Part shown: positions 8,038 to 16,035 of the stretch, in pieces
How the letters are laid out: each line of letters starts with the position of its first letter
Numbering within the stretch: position 1 is the stretch's first letter
Assembly (NCBI GenBank): GCA_945861095.1
Contig: CAMATI010000017.1
Location: forward strand, 1-35,709
Origin: Asaia bogorensis
GTDB lineage: Bacteria > Pseudomonadota > Alphaproteobacteria > Acetobacterales > Acetobacteraceae
Direction of reading: 5' to 3'
Length of the DNA stretch: 35,709 nt
Position numbers and translations under genes: made by a program
Notes under the pieces: model-generated
Seen by the model: the letters and a program-made list of their open reading frames with translations, nothing else
Databases searched by the model: none
Told to the model about the DNA's origin: nothing

Positions 8038-8967
8038 ATGACCGTTAAGCAAACCAGGCCGATCGTCGTGGGATCCCCAGGGGGATCCCCAGGGGGGGGC
8101 CAAGGGGCGTCCCCAGGGGCATCCCAAGGGAGAAGCCCTCTGGGCTCACCACTGGGCTCACCTCTGGGCGCACCTCTGGGCGCACCTCTGGGCGCACCTC
8201 TGGGCGCACCTCTGGGCTCACCTCTGGGCGCATCCCAGATCGGCACCCGATCCATCGCCATGCCCGAGCCCTGCGCCCACTGTGCGGCGCGTCAATTCAG
8301 CGTGTGCAACGCGATCCCGGAAGCGGACATGGCACGCTTGGCCAGCGCCGCGACGGTCGCCATCGCGCATCCCGGCGGTTGCTTTATCGAGGAAGGGGAA
8401 CCCGCCACCGCCTTCTTCAACATCACCGCCGGCACCGCCAAATTGTTCAAGCTGCTGCCGGACGGACGTCGGCAGATCACCGGATTCGTCGGTGTCGGCC
8501 ATTTCCTGGGTCTCGCGGTGTCCGATACCTATGCGTTCAGCGCCGAAGCGATCGACGAGGTGCGGTATTGCCGGTTTTCCCGGCCCCGGTTGCGCACCCT
8601 GCTGGACGATTTTCCGCTGATGGAAAAGCGCCTGCTGGAAGTGGCCTCCAATGAACTGGTGGCGGCGCAGGAACAGATGCTGCTGCTGGGGCGCAAAACC
8701 GCGCGGGAGCGGCTGGCGTCGTTCCTGATCATGCAAAGCCGCCAACTCGTCCCATGTCAGGGTGCCGCGTTCCAGGCGCCACGCCAGCGCTTCGCGCTGC
8801 GCATGACCCGCGGCGATATCGCCGATTACCTTGGGCTGACCATCGAAACGGTCAGCCGCACGCTGACCCGGCTGCGCGGCGACGGCCTGATCGAAATCCC
8901 ATCCGTGGCGGAAATCGCGATCACGCGTCCGGCGGCACTGGGACAGGTCGCCGGCGGCCTGACCTGA
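8038..8967 (+). CDS. fnr: FNR-type oxygen-responsive transcription regulator
   Basis: A Crp/Fnr-family activator. The core has a CX2CX7C cluster (CAHC then C seven residues later) and a central cysteine in VRYCRFSRPRL, together the four ligands expected for an oxygen-labile iron-sulfur cluster. A cyclic-nucleotide-like beta roll follows, and the C-terminal helix-turn-helix contains ETVSRTLTRL, the FNR-type recognition helix. The core starts at ATG 8260 and would give 235 residues, the usual length, but that codon has no ribosome-binding site. ATG 8038 has AAGGG at a good distance and gives 309 residues, adding a Gly/Pro/Ser-rich repetitive N-terminus unusual for the family. I therefore annotate 8038 but regard 8260 as possible. 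Confidence 0.85.
   Translation: MTVKQTRPIVVGSPGGSPGGGQGASPGASQGRSPLGSPLGSPLGAPLGAPLGAPLGAPLGSPLGASQIGTRSIAMPEPCAHCAARQFSVCNAIPEADMARLASAATVAIAHPGGCFIEEGEPATAFFNITAGTAKLFKLLPDGRRQITGFVGVGHFLGLAVSDTYAFSAEAIDEVRYCRFSRPRLRTLLDDFPLMEKRLLEVASNELVAAQEQMLLLGRKTARERLASFLIMQSRQLVPCQGAAFQAPRQRFALRMTRGDIADYLGLTIETVSRTLTRLRGDGLIEIPSVAEIAITRPAALGQVAGGLT
8138..8233 (+). repeat. Eight tandem 12-bp repeats before the FNR core
   Basis: Eight consecutive units close to CTCTGGGCGCAC, with some carrying CTCAC instead of CGCAC. Four central units (8162-8209) are identical. If the upstream start is used they encode repeated S/A-P-L-G tetrapeptides. If not, they form a GC-rich leader. A less regular GGATCCCCAGGG repeat precedes them at about 8068-8100. 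Confidence 0.9.
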
Positions 8968-9000
8968 GGCCCGGGCGCACTGCCGGTTCTGCAAAAATGC

Positions 9001-9084
9001 TGGTGCGAGAGGGGGGATTCGAACCCCCACGCCCGAAGGCGGTCGATTTTGAGCCGACTGCGTCTACCGTTCCGCCACTCTCGC
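9001..9084 (-). tRNA. tRNA-Leu (anticodon CAA)
   Basis: A cloverleaf can be drawn on the minus strand. The acceptor stem is GCGAGAG/CTCTCGC with discriminator A and an encoded CCA (plus-strand TGG at 9001-9003). The anticodon stem GTCGG/TCGAC encloses the loop CTCAAAA, giving CAA. A long variable arm around CGCCTTCGGGCG is typical of leucine tRNAs, and the T arm has GGGGGTTCGAATCCCCC. It reads UUG codons. It stands alone, 33 bp beyond the end of the convergent FNR gene. Confidence 0.97.
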
Positions 9085-9298
9085 TTGGCCCGGATCATAC
9101 TCCATTTGTCGCCGGCGACAACGGATGTTGATGCGTCGTCCCCGATTGGATGACGCAAAATTCCACCCCGGCCGAAACAATGACGCATCGGCGTTGCGAC
9201 CCCGTCATGGCGGTCGCAGGGCCGCCATCCACGCCGTCCGTGGTTGCAGCATGGGAAACCCGTGGGCGCCGGCATGACGGGGAGGCACTGACAGGAGA

Positions 9299-9496
9299 GT
9301 CAATGTTTCCGTCGGTTGATATAATAGCAACCGCCCCAACCACTGACCTATGGATGGACTCCGTCATTGCGAGCGCGGCGAAGCAATCCAGGGCCTGGCA
9401 CGCTCGATCCCGTCGGTTGCCCTGGATTGCTTCGCTGCGCTCGCAATGACAGCTTCCGTTGGCGTCATGGGCGACTGGTTGCGTCGGTTGATATAA
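9299..9496. repeat. Dispersed palindromic element, copy 1
   Basis: The core is a 31-bp inverted repeat, 9363-9393 and 9420-9450, with one mismatch and the motif ATTGCGAGCGCRGCGAAGCA. The core is flanked by a 15-bp direct repeat, CGTCGGTTGATATAA, at 9310-9324 and 9482-9496. A similar element lies at 35043-35223, and similarity includes the left flank (CCACTGACCTATG against CCACTGATCTATG). I see no coding potential in the gene-free 9085-9783 interval. Apart from this element it holds a small hairpin around 9204-9229. Confidence 0.8.
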
Positions 9497-9783
9497 GCCC
9501 GTGAATGACATCGATTGGCCATGATCCGGCGGCAATCATTCCGTCAGGCCGCATTGTTGCAATTCTCACAATGCTCCGGCGCCGCCTCTCCGCCATTGCC
9601 AGACCTGACCCAGCAACCCATGCAACGGACAAAGACACAATGGTTTCAATGGCCCGTGCCGATGCAGATACCAGGGTCAAGCCGGGGCATGACGACAAGA
9701 GTGCGGCGTTCGGCCGGGCTGGAATCGCTGGCCACGTTGGTTGCCGATTGGCGACCGCCCCAGGACCGAGGTAGAATAGACTG

Positions 9784-10416
9784 ATGAACACCACACGCGC
9801 TTCGCGCCACGCCCTTTCCATGGCTGTGTCCGCCGGGATAGTCCTGGTGCCGATGCTCCTCGCGGCCTCGCCGGTCGCGGCGCAACTGGTCTCGTCGGGT
9901 GGAGCGACCGCGGGCGCCAGCCGCCGTACCGTCAATCCGTTTCCGGCCGACCCCTCGCCTCCCCCCGCGCTGCCGGGTGCCCGTCCGGGACAGGCGGCCG
10001 CCCCGCAACGCCCGCCCACGGACATGGCACCCAACGAGGCGATGTTCGACGGCGTGAACCGGGGCGATATCGCGGCGGTGCGCGATGCCATCAGCCGTGG
10101 CGCCGACCTGAATGCGATCAATATCCTGGGCATCACGGCGACCGATCTGGCCGTCGATCTGGGGCGGAACGACATCTCTTTCCTGCTGCTGTCGATGCGC
10201 GGGGCCATCGCACCGCGTGGTGCCCAAACCCGAGCGGCCAACCAGCCCGCTCCCGCCTCCACCGCACGCCCGGCACCCCGCGCCCAGGCCGCCCCCGCCC
10301 CACGCCCGGCCCCACGGGAATCGACGTCGTCCCGCACGGTCGCCTATGGCGGTCCCGATATCCCGGCCCCGTCCGCCGGTTTCCTGGGCTTCGGAAGCGG
10401 GTCGTCAAGCCGCTGA
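9784..10416 (+). CDS. Secreted protein with ankyrin-like repeat
   Basis: A 210-residue protein with a clear signal peptide (basic start, hydrophobic VSAGIVLVPMLLAASP, cleavage near VAAQ), so it is probably periplasmic. A short ankyrin-like segment covers about residues 83-138, with NEAMFDGVNRGDIAAVRDAI, GADLNAINILGITATDLAV and FLLLSMRGA marking one to two helical repeats. The flanks are Pro/Ala-rich linkers. Such domains bind partner proteins, but no partner is evident. It converges on tmk, and a GAGG about 12 bases upstream of the ATG may serve as ribosome-binding site. Confidence 0.75.
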   Translation: MNTTRASRHALSMAVSAGIVLVPMLLAASPVAAQLVSSGGATAGASRRTVNPFPADPSPPPALPGARPGQAAAPQRPPTDMAPNEAMFDGVNRGDIAAVRDAISRGADLNAINILGITATDLAVDLGRNDISFLLLSMRGAIAPRGAQTRAANQPAPASTARPAPRAQAAPAPRPAPRESTSSRTVAYGGPDIPAPSAGFLGFGSGSSSR

Positions 10417-10520
10417 AGCGTCACGCCGCCCCGCTTACCGTGATTGCCGGGCCTGGTCCGACAATCCGCGCTTTAACGGCAGGAACAGGGTTGGCGGATC
10501 AGGCCACGCAATAACCAGGG

Positions 10521-10539
10521 GCCGGTTGGCATAACCGGC
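10521..10539. terminator. Hairpin between convergent genes
   Basis: GCCGGTT-GGCAT-AACCGGC forms a 7-bp stem with a 5-nt loop in the 177-bp gap between the ankyrin-like gene and tmk. It is placed to end transcription from both sides, but no T-run is present. Confidence 0.4.
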
Positions 10540-10593
10540 GCTTGCTTCCCGCGATGGATGGTAACCCTCGGCCCGGTCGGACCCAGACCAGCG

Positions 10594-11217
10594 TCAGGGG
10601 GCGAGCCGCGCGCCAACCAGTCGCATAAGCCGAGCATGAACGGCTTTCAGGTCCGAATCGGCGTCCACGATGGCGCAACGGGCCGGATCGGCGGCGGCGA
10701 TCTGGCGGAACCCGGCGTTGACCCGGGCATGAAAATCCCCCCCCTGGCGCTCATAACGGTCCGGAGCGTCCCCCCGCGCGGTCAATCGCGTCGCCGCAAC
10801 CGGCGCCGACACATTCAGCACCAGGGTCAGATCCGGCACCAATCGCAACAGCGCGATCTGCGCCGCGATCAGATCCAGGTCGGCGCCTTGCCCATACCCC
10901 TGATAGGCCAGGGTCGAGTCGTAGAACCGATCGCACACCACCCACATCCCGGCCGCCAGGGCCGGACGGATCGTCTTTGCCACATGTTCGGCGCGCGCGG
11001 CGAAGTGCAGAAGGGTTTCAGCCTGCGCCGACCAGTCGATTGTTCCGCCCAGAAGAATGCCGCGGAGCAACTCGGCGCCCGGCGATCCTCCGGGTTCGCG
11101 GGTTCGCAGCACCGGCCGGCCCAAATCGCACAGAGCCTGGGCCAGAAGCCCCGCCTGGGTGGATTTTCCCGCCCCTTCCCCGCCTTCCAGGGTGATAAAG
11201 CGGCCCGCCGCCGGCAA
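10594..11217 (-). CDS. tmk: Thymidylate kinase
   Basis: A 207-residue dTMP kinase, which phosphorylates dTMP to dTDP in DNA precursor synthesis. The P-loop GGEGAGKST is at residues 12-20, the substrate-binding stretch RTREPGGSPGAELLR follows, the DR(Y/F) motif appears as CDRFYDSTLAYQG, and the C-terminal lid has RYERQGGDFHARV. The start is a TTG (11217-11215), three bases after the carboxypeptidase stop, and the two are probably coupled. In many alphaproteobacteria holB follows tmk. Here it does not, and a convergent gene lies downstream. Confidence 0.95.
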   Translation of the reverse strand: MPAAGRFITLEGGEGAGKSTQAGLLAQALCDLGRPVLRTREPGGSPGAELLRGILLGGTIDWSAQAETLLHFAARAEHVAKTIRPALAAGMWVVCDRFYDSTLAYQGYGQGADLDLIAAQIALLRLVPDLTLVLNVSAPVAATRLTARGDAPDRYERQGGDFHARVNAGFRQIAAADPARCAIVDADSDLKAVHARLMRLVGARLAP

Positions 11218-11220
11218 GGA

Positions 11221-12450
11221 TCAGCTACCCGTCACATAGCGTGACAGGACCGCGATCGCGCGACCGGGCAGGCCCAGTTTCGCGACATCCGCTCCCGCGA
11301 GCAGCGGCACATCCATCGCCGGCACGCCCTGGCCGGTCACGGTCAGCTTGCCCAAGGCATCGCCTTTCGCCACCGGCGCACGGATCGGCGCCTGGTAGGA
11401 CAGCTTGATCGAGGCGTTCTTCCGCCAGGTACGCGGCATCGTCACCACCAGGTCCCGCCCGCTGACCAGCGGCACGGTCGGCGAGGACCCCAGCCAGACC
11501 GGCACCCGTTCGATCACGTCGCCCGCGGTAAACAGCGTCACGTTCTCAAAATTCGCGAACGACCAATCCATCAGCCGTTCGGCTTCTTCCGCCCGTTCCC
11601 GCATGGTGGCCAGGCCGTTCACCACCACGATATTGCGCCGGCCGTTGCGAATCGAGGAGGCGACCAGGCCATAGCCACCCGCGTCGGTGTGGCCGGTCTT
11701 CAAGCCGTCGCCGGTGCCCTTTTGCACCATCGGGTTGCGGTTACCCTGCTCTATTCCATTGTATTTGAACGATTTTTCGGAGTCATAATGATAGTGCTCG
11801 GGAAAATCGCGGATGATATGGCGGGCCAGGGCGGCGATGTCGCGCGCGCTCATGTGCTGTTCGGAGTCGGGCCAGCCGGTGGAATTGCGGAAATGGGACC
11901 TGTTAAGGCCCAACTGCTTGCCCTTGGCGTTCATCAGTTCGGCGAACTGCTCTTCGGACCCGGCGAGAGCCTCCGCGAACACGATGCAGGCGTCATTGCC
12001 GGACTGCACGATGACGCCGCGGATCAGATCCTCCACCTTCACCGAGGCACCGATCTGGACGAACATCTTCGACCCGGCCATCCGCCATGCCTTTTCGCTG
12101 ACCGGCAATTCGTCTTCCAGCCGCATCCGGCCGTCCTTCAGACGCTCATAGACCAGGTACATGGTCATGAGTTTGGTCATCGAGGACGGTGGCATTTCGT
12201 CGTCGGCGTTCTTTTCCAGCAAAGTGGCGCCGGTCGCGTAGTCCTGGATGTAGGCCCATTTGGCGCCGGTATCGACGGGACCGAGCGGGGTGTCGGCGGG
12301 GGATCCGGTGGGGGCATCCTTGGGCTTGCGCCCGGCGGGACGCGCGGGCGGGCGGCGAGGCTGCTGTGGGGCTTGTGCCTCGGCCGTGACGGGCAGCGTC
12401 GACGCGGCCAACGCTCCAGATGCCATCAAGGCCAGACGACGGGTGATCAT
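11221..12450 (-). CDS. D-alanyl-D-alanine carboxypeptidase (PBP5/6 type)
   Basis: A penicillin-binding protein of peptidase family S11, which trims terminal D-Ala from peptidoglycan stem peptides in the periplasm. All three active-site motifs are present: SxxK in PPSSMTKLMT, SxN as QSGND, and KTG in LKTGHTDAGGYG. A signal peptide (MITRRLALMASGALAASTLPVTAEA) and a Pro-rich linker precede the domain, and a C-terminal beta domain follows. I chose ATG 12450 (409 residues) because GGAG lies 12 bases upstream. ATG 12462 abuts that GGAG, and a 12522 start has no ribosome-binding site. The gene sits between rlpA and tmk in a common alphaproteobacterial order. Confidence 0.93.
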   Translation of the reverse strand: MITRRLALMASGALAASTLPVTAEAQAPQQPRRPPARPAGRKPKDAPTGSPADTPLGPVDTGAKWAYIQDYATGATLLEKNADDEMPPSSMTKLMTMYLVYERLKDGRMRLEDELPVSEKAWRMAGSKMFVQIGASVKVEDLIRGVIVQSGNDACIVFAEALAGSEEQFAELMNAKGKQLGLNRSHFRNSTGWPDSEQHMSARDIAALARHIIRDFPEHYHYDSEKSFKYNGIEQGNRNPMVQKGTGDGLKTGHTDAGGYGLVASSIRNGRRNIVVVNGLATMRERAEEAERLMDWSFANFENVTLFTAGDVIERVPVWLGSSPTVPLVSGRDLVVTMPRTWRKNASIKLSYQAPIRAPVAKGDALGKLTVTGQGVPAMDVPLLAGADVAKLGLPGRAIAVLSRYVTGS

Positions 12451-12572
12451 CGCTGCAGTCATCTCCGATTCGACTCCAATCCGCGCGTCCATTCGACACC
12501 AGTTTCGGCATTCGCGCGACATCCGGTTTAACGCCGGTCGATCCGGCCCGGCCGGCGCCGGCGGGCGGCAAG

Positions 12573-12695
12573 CCTACTCGGCGACCCTCCCGCGCCTACT
12601 CGGCGACCCTCCCGCGCCTACTCGGCGACCCTCCCGTGCCTACTCGGCGACATCCCCGCGCCTATTCGGCGACATCCCCGCGCCTATTCGGCGAC
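12573..12695. repeat. 22-bp tandem repeats across the rlpA stop codon
   Basis: Five full 22-bp units (12573, 12595, 12617, 12639, 12661) and a partial sixth (12683-12695). Read on the minus strand each begins GTCGCCGARTAG, which is the Val-Ala-Glu-stop end of the rlpA gene, so the 3' end of the gene has been copied in tandem behind its own stop. Unit ends vary between CCCTCCCG and CATCCCCG. Confidence 0.9.
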
Positions 12696-13628
12696 GATCC
12701 TCCCGTCTGGGATTCCGGCGGCCAGGGTCTGGTCCAGCACCGACTCGGCGCGCGCGGTGTCGTCGATCGGCCCGATCTCGACCCGGAACTGACGGGTCCG
12801 GCCCAGTTGCGTGCGGGTGATCCGCGCGCCCAGGCCAGCGACCCGTGATTGCTGGATCGTGGCGAATTGATAGACCTCGAACGTGCCGAGTCGCACCATC
12901 AATTGTCCTGGGCGCGGTATGTCCTGGGTCACGCTTTCAGGCAATCGGAGCAACGGCGCCGGACGAGCAACCTCGGTCGTCGTCGTGGGGTCGGCGAACG
13001 CGGCGGATCGTCGGCCGCCATCCCGCGCATTTTCGCGCACGCCGGCGGGCGGGGCCAGGTCCGCCACCAGCACCACGGCCCGCGGCGCGGCGGCCATCGG
13101 CAAGGACGGTGCGCCGGGCAACGCATCGGCCGCTTCCCGGCTTGGTTCGGGCAGCAGGGTCAGGCGAACCCGCGCCGAACCATCGACCGGGATGCGCAGC
13201 AATTCGGCGGTGCGACGGGATACCTCGACCAGGCGCCTGGGATTGCCCGTGCCTCGGTCGTTGATGCGAACCGTGGTGGACAGCCCGGTTTCCAGATTGG
13301 TCAGGCGGGCGATGGTCGGAAGCTGCATTGTCGGATGGGCGGCGATCAGGGCGGTCTGGTCGTATGCCTCACCGTTGGTCGTCAGCCCGGATCGGTTGTT
13401 CGCCATGACGGACGCAAGGCCGGTCTCGTCGAACTGGGTTGCCTCCCGCGGGTAGTGCCACACGCCGCTGACCTGGTAAGGGGTGCCCAGGTGATAGACG
13501 GGGTGCGGGGCCGGCTGTTGTTGGACGCAGGACGCTAAGGTCAGAAGCAGCGGCGCAATCCAGGCCGAGCACCAGCCGCGGTTGCCCGGTTGGGTGGGCT
13601 GGAGGACGTGGCGTGGCGGCACGGTCAC
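12684..13628 (-). CDS. rlpA: RlpA-like septal ring lipoprotein with SPOR domain
   Basis: A 314-residue outer-membrane lipoprotein candidate. The signal peptide ends in a lipobox (LTLASC). A double-psi beta-barrel follows, with GLASVMANNRSGLTTNGEAY and the conserved NDRGTG, as in RlpA lytic transglycosylases that cut denuded glycan at the division site. After a variable linker, a C-terminal SPOR domain (about residues 235-314) should bind denuded peptidoglycan. The start is a GTG at 13628 with a strong GGAAGGA eight bases upstream. It heads a probable operon with the carboxypeptidase and tmk. Its stop codon lies at the edge of a tandem repeat. Confidence 0.92.
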   Translation of the reverse strand: MTVPPRHVLQPTQPGNRGWCSAWIAPLLLTLASCVQQQPAPHPVYHLGTPYQVSGVWHYPREATQFDETGLASVMANNRSGLTTNGEAYDQTALIAAHPTMQLPTIARLTNLETGLSTTVRINDRGTGNPRRLVEVSRRTAELLRIPVDGSARVRLTLLPEPSREAADALPGAPSLPMAAAPRAVVLVADLAPPAGVRENARDGGRRSAAFADPTTTTEVARPAPLLRLPESVTQDIPRPGQLMVRLGTFEVYQFATIQQSRVAGLGARITRTQLGRTRQFRVEIGPIDDTARAESVLDQTLAAGIPDGRIVAE

Positions 13629-13912
13629 CTTGCAAGTCCTTCCGCGGTCATATCGTGGGTCCTACGGGTCAAGGCCGCTGTGACGGCATGACGGTGCGGA
13701 CCATCACCTTCTCGCCGATCGCCGGTCGGTTACGGCGCACATCCGGCAAATGCAAGCACCACTTGCGAGCCCCCCGGCCGGTGGCGCGCGAAATGCTACC
13801 GGACCCGACAACCGTTGACACAGCCCAGGCGCCCGAGGCGGATTTCCGCTGCCCAAGCGATGCCAAAGGGACGGCAAACGGGGTTTTGCCAAGGGGATCT
13901 GCCAAGAGGATT
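13629..13912. other. Divergent intergenic region, no gene seen
   Basis: The region separates rlpA (minus) from the metal-transport genes (plus) and must hold the rlpA promoter. I see a TTGACA at 13815-13820 without a convincing -10, and repeated GCCAA-rich pieces at 13860-13907. No credible open reading frame or RNA gene is visible. Confidence 0.5.
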
Positions 13913-13941
13913 TTGACAGCGGCCCGGTGGTATGTTATAAG
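13913..13941 (+). promoter_or_regulatory. Strong sigma-70-like promoter of the metal ABC operon
   Basis: TTGACA at 13913-13918, exactly 17 bases, then TATAAG at 13936-13941. This is five of six matches at -10 and six of six at -35. The expected transcription start is about 13947-13949, which coincides with the ATG of the small reading frame at 13947. Confidence 0.7.
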
Positions 13942-13948
13942 ATAGCAT
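13932..13948 (+). promoter_or_regulatory. Zur-like operator overlapping the -10 element
   Basis: ATGTTATAAGATAGCAT is an imperfect palindrome that matches the alphaproteobacterial Zur consensus ATGTTATA-N-TATAACAT, as I recall it, at all but two positions. It covers the -10 hexamer and the probable transcription start, the right place for zinc-dependent repression of the importer. A related manganese regulator (Mur/Fur type) cannot be excluded by eye. Confidence 0.65.
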
Positions 13949-14051
13949 GAACGACCCGCTCGCCCCGACCGCCGGTCTTGGTGCCAGGCTCGCCCTGGCG
14001 GGGGGGCTGATCTGTGCCATCTGGGCCGCTGTCGCCTGGGCCCTGGGATGA
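13947..14051 (+). CDS. 34-residue membrane peptide, possibly leaderless
   Basis: A short frame encodes 34 residues with a single hydrophobic helix (ARLALAGGLICAIWAAVAWAL) after a short polar start. The ATG is where transcription from the strong promoter should begin, so the message may be leaderless. No ribosome-binding site is visible upstream. The stop overlaps the ATG of the ATPase gene (ATGA), so it could couple translation into znuC. I do not recognise a family. It may be a small transporter subunit or only a leader peptide. Confidence 0.55.
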   Translation: MNDPLAPTAGLGARLALAGGLICAIWAAVAWALG

Positions 14052-14785
14052 AACCGCCCCCCATCACACTGGATCAGATTACCCTGCGGCATGGGCGCCG
14101 AGACATCGTCCGCGATCTGTCCGGGGTGTTTTCCCCGGGAAGTTTGACGGCGCTGATCGGTCCCAATGGCTCCGGCAAGACCACGTTGCTTCGCGCGCTC
14201 GCACGTCTGCACGCGCCGGCGCGTGGCCGGATCGACCTTGGGGGCCTGTCCCGCAGCGACATCGCCCTGCTGCCCCAGGCCAGCACGATGGACCGATCCT
14301 TCCCCATCACCTGCCGCGATGTCGTAGCCCTTGGTTCGGCCGCTCGCCTGGGGCCGTTCCGCGCCATTGGGCCGGCCCAATTGGACGAAGCGGACCAGGC
14401 GCTGGTCGCGGTTGGCCTGCACGATGACGGCGAACGCCAAATCGGCGCCCTGTCGACCGGGCAATTCCAACGCGTGCTGTTCGCTCGGCTGATCGTGCAG
14501 GACGCGCCGGTTCTGCTGTTGGACGAACCGTTCAGCGCCGTCGATCCGGCCACCCTGACCGACCTGCTGGCGATTCTCCGCGCCTGGCATCTGCAAGGTC
14601 GCACCATCGTGACCGTGCTGCACGACCTCGATCTGGTGCACGACGCGTTTCCGCGCACCCTGATGCTGTCGGACGATCGGCCGGTCTGGGGCACCACGGC
14701 GACGACATTGACGGAATCCAACCGCCAGCGCGCCGGCCTGTCATCCCGATCCGCCTGGTCGCCGCGGCACCAGCACGCCGCCTGA
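14048..14785 (+). CDS. znuC: Zinc/manganese ABC importer ATP-binding protein
   Basis: A 245-residue ATPase of the metal-chelate ABC importer group. Walker A is GPNGSGKTT, followed by a Q-loop (LLPQAS), signature LSTGQFQRV, Walker B VLLLDEPFSAVD and switch histidine in VLHDLDLVHD. This arrangement and the neighbouring ABC-3 permease point to a ZnuC/MntB/SitB type protein. The Zur-like box upstream favours zinc. No substrate-binding protein (ZnuA) gene is present on either side, so it must be encoded elsewhere. The start overlaps the small peptide gene by four bases. Confidence 0.9.
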   Translation: MKPPPITLDQITLRHGRRDIVRDLSGVFSPGSLTALIGPNGSGKTTLLRALARLHAPARGRIDLGGLSRSDIALLPQASTMDRSFPITCRDVVALGSAARLGPFRAIGPAQLDEADQALVAVGLHDDGERQIGALSTGQFQRVLFARLIVQDAPVLLLDEPFSAVDPATLTDLLAILRAWHLQGRTIVTVLHDLDLVHDAFPRTLMLSDDRPVWGTTATTLTESNRQRAGLSSRSAWSPRHQHAA

Positions 14786-14795
14786 TCGCGGCTGG

Positions 14796-15656
14796 ATGCT
14801 GTCTGGCATGCTCGACCTGATCCTGGAACCGTTCGCCTTGCCGTTCATGCGCCGAGCGCTGGTGGGGTGTTTGGTTCTGTCGGTGGCGGCACCGCCGCTG
14901 GGGGTGTTTCTGGTGCTGCGGCGCATGAGCCTCATGAGCGACGTGATGCAACATGGCGTGCTGCCTGGCATCGCGCTCGGGGCCATGGTCGGCGGATTGT
15001 CCGTATATGCGATGGGGTTTGGCGGTGTGCTGGCCGGCCTGGCCATTGCGCTACTCGCCGGGTTCCTGTCCCGCCGCACGGGCGGGCGAGAGGACAGCCA
15101 ACTCGCCGGCGTCTATCTGATCGCCCTGGCCGCCGGGGTGGGATTGGTATCCAGCCAGCGCGGCATCGACCTGACCCATCTGCTGTTCGGCAGCGTGCTG
15201 GCGGTCGACGATACGGCGTTGTTCGGCATGGCGGGGGTCGCAACCGTGACGGTATTCGGCCTGGCCGTCATATGGCGGCCGTTGATACTGGAAAGTCTGG
15301 ACCCCAGCTTCATGGCGGCGACCGGAGGCCACGGCGCGGTCTGGCATTTGTCGTTCCTGGCCCTGGTCGTGATGTGCGTGGTATCCGGTTTCGTCGCGTT
15401 GGGCACATTGATGGCGGTTGGACTCATGATGTTGCCGGCGATCGCCGCCCGCCATTGGACCAATTCGCTCTCCGGACAGGTTGGTATTGCGGTTTTGATC
15501 GCCATTCTATCGTCGATCGGCGGGTTGATCGTGTCGTTCAACCTGGACGTCCCGGCCGGCCCGGCGATCGTGCTGACCGCGGGGGCGCTTTGGGCGGTCG
15601 GCCTTTTGCTTGGCCCGCACGCAAGCCTGCTGCGCGACGGACGCCAAATCGCGTAA
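14796..15656 (+). CDS. znuB: Zinc/manganese ABC importer permease (ABC-3 family)
   Basis: A 286-residue, very hydrophobic inner-membrane protein with about eight to nine membrane helices. It has the ABC-3 family features RRMSLMSDVMQHGVLPGIALG near residue 45 and the conserved ALGTLMAVGLMMLPAIAARHW near residue 205. It forms the membrane pore for the ATPase encoded ten bases upstream. ATG 14808 is an alternative start that would shorten it by four residues. The protein length is normal for ZnuB/MntC. Confidence 0.92.
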   Translation: MLSGMLDLILEPFALPFMRRALVGCLVLSVAAPPLGVFLVLRRMSLMSDVMQHGVLPGIALGAMVGGLSVYAMGFGGVLAGLAIALLAGFLSRRTGGREDSQLAGVYLIALAAGVGLVSSQRGIDLTHLLFGSVLAVDDTALFGMAGVATVTVFGLAVIWRPLILESLDPSFMAATGGHGAVWHLSFLALVVMCVVSGFVALGTLMAVGLMMLPAIAARHWTNSLSGQVGIAVLIAILSSIGGLIVSFNLDVPAGPAIVLTAGALWAVGLLLGPHASLLRDGRQIA

Positions 15657-15684
15657 GCTGGGGCCACAGCAACAAGGGGGCGAC

Positions 15685-16035
15685 ATGAGCATTCGCAGAT
15701 TGCAGCCGGAAGGTCGCCTTTCCGGCGCCGTCGTGCACGGCAAGCTGGTTTATCTGGCGGGACAGGTTGCCGACGACCCAAGCCTGGATGCCGAAGGACA
15801 GACCGCCGACATCCTGCGCCAGATCGACGCGCTGCTGGCCGAAGCCGGCACCGACAAGTCTCGCCTGATCTCCTGTCAGGTCTTCGTGGCCGATATTCGC
15901 GACGTTGGCGGGATGAACGCGGCCTGGGACGCGTGGTTGGATCAGTCCAATCCGCCCGCCCGCGCCACCGTAGAGGCGAAACTTGTCGATCCGCGCTGGC
16001 GGGTCGAAATCACCGGAATCGCCGCTCTGCCGTGA
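15685..16035 (+). CDS. RidA/YjgF family protein
   Basis: A 116-residue protein of the RidA superfamily, whose members hydrolyse reactive enamine/imine intermediates and form trimers. The characteristic VYLAGQVADD strand-turn, the LISCQVFVADIRD segment and the C-terminal block NPPARATVEAKLVDPRWRVEI, with the conserved Arg that binds the substrate carboxylate, are all present. The start at 15685 has a strong AAGGGGG upstream. It belongs to a RidA subgroup rather than to archetypal RidA. The next gene overlaps its stop. Confidence 0.9.
   Translation: MSIRRLQPEGRLSGAVVHGKLVYLAGQVADDPSLDAEGQTADILRQIDALLAEAGTDKSRLISCQVFVADIRDVGGMNAAWDAWLDQSNPPARATVEAKLVDPRWRVEITGIAALP

Noticed and set aside
8138..8233. 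CRISPR array
   Set aside because: The 12-bp units are contiguous without spacers, and there are no cas genes. The same applies to the 22-bp and 27-bp tandem repeats at 12573 and 25324.
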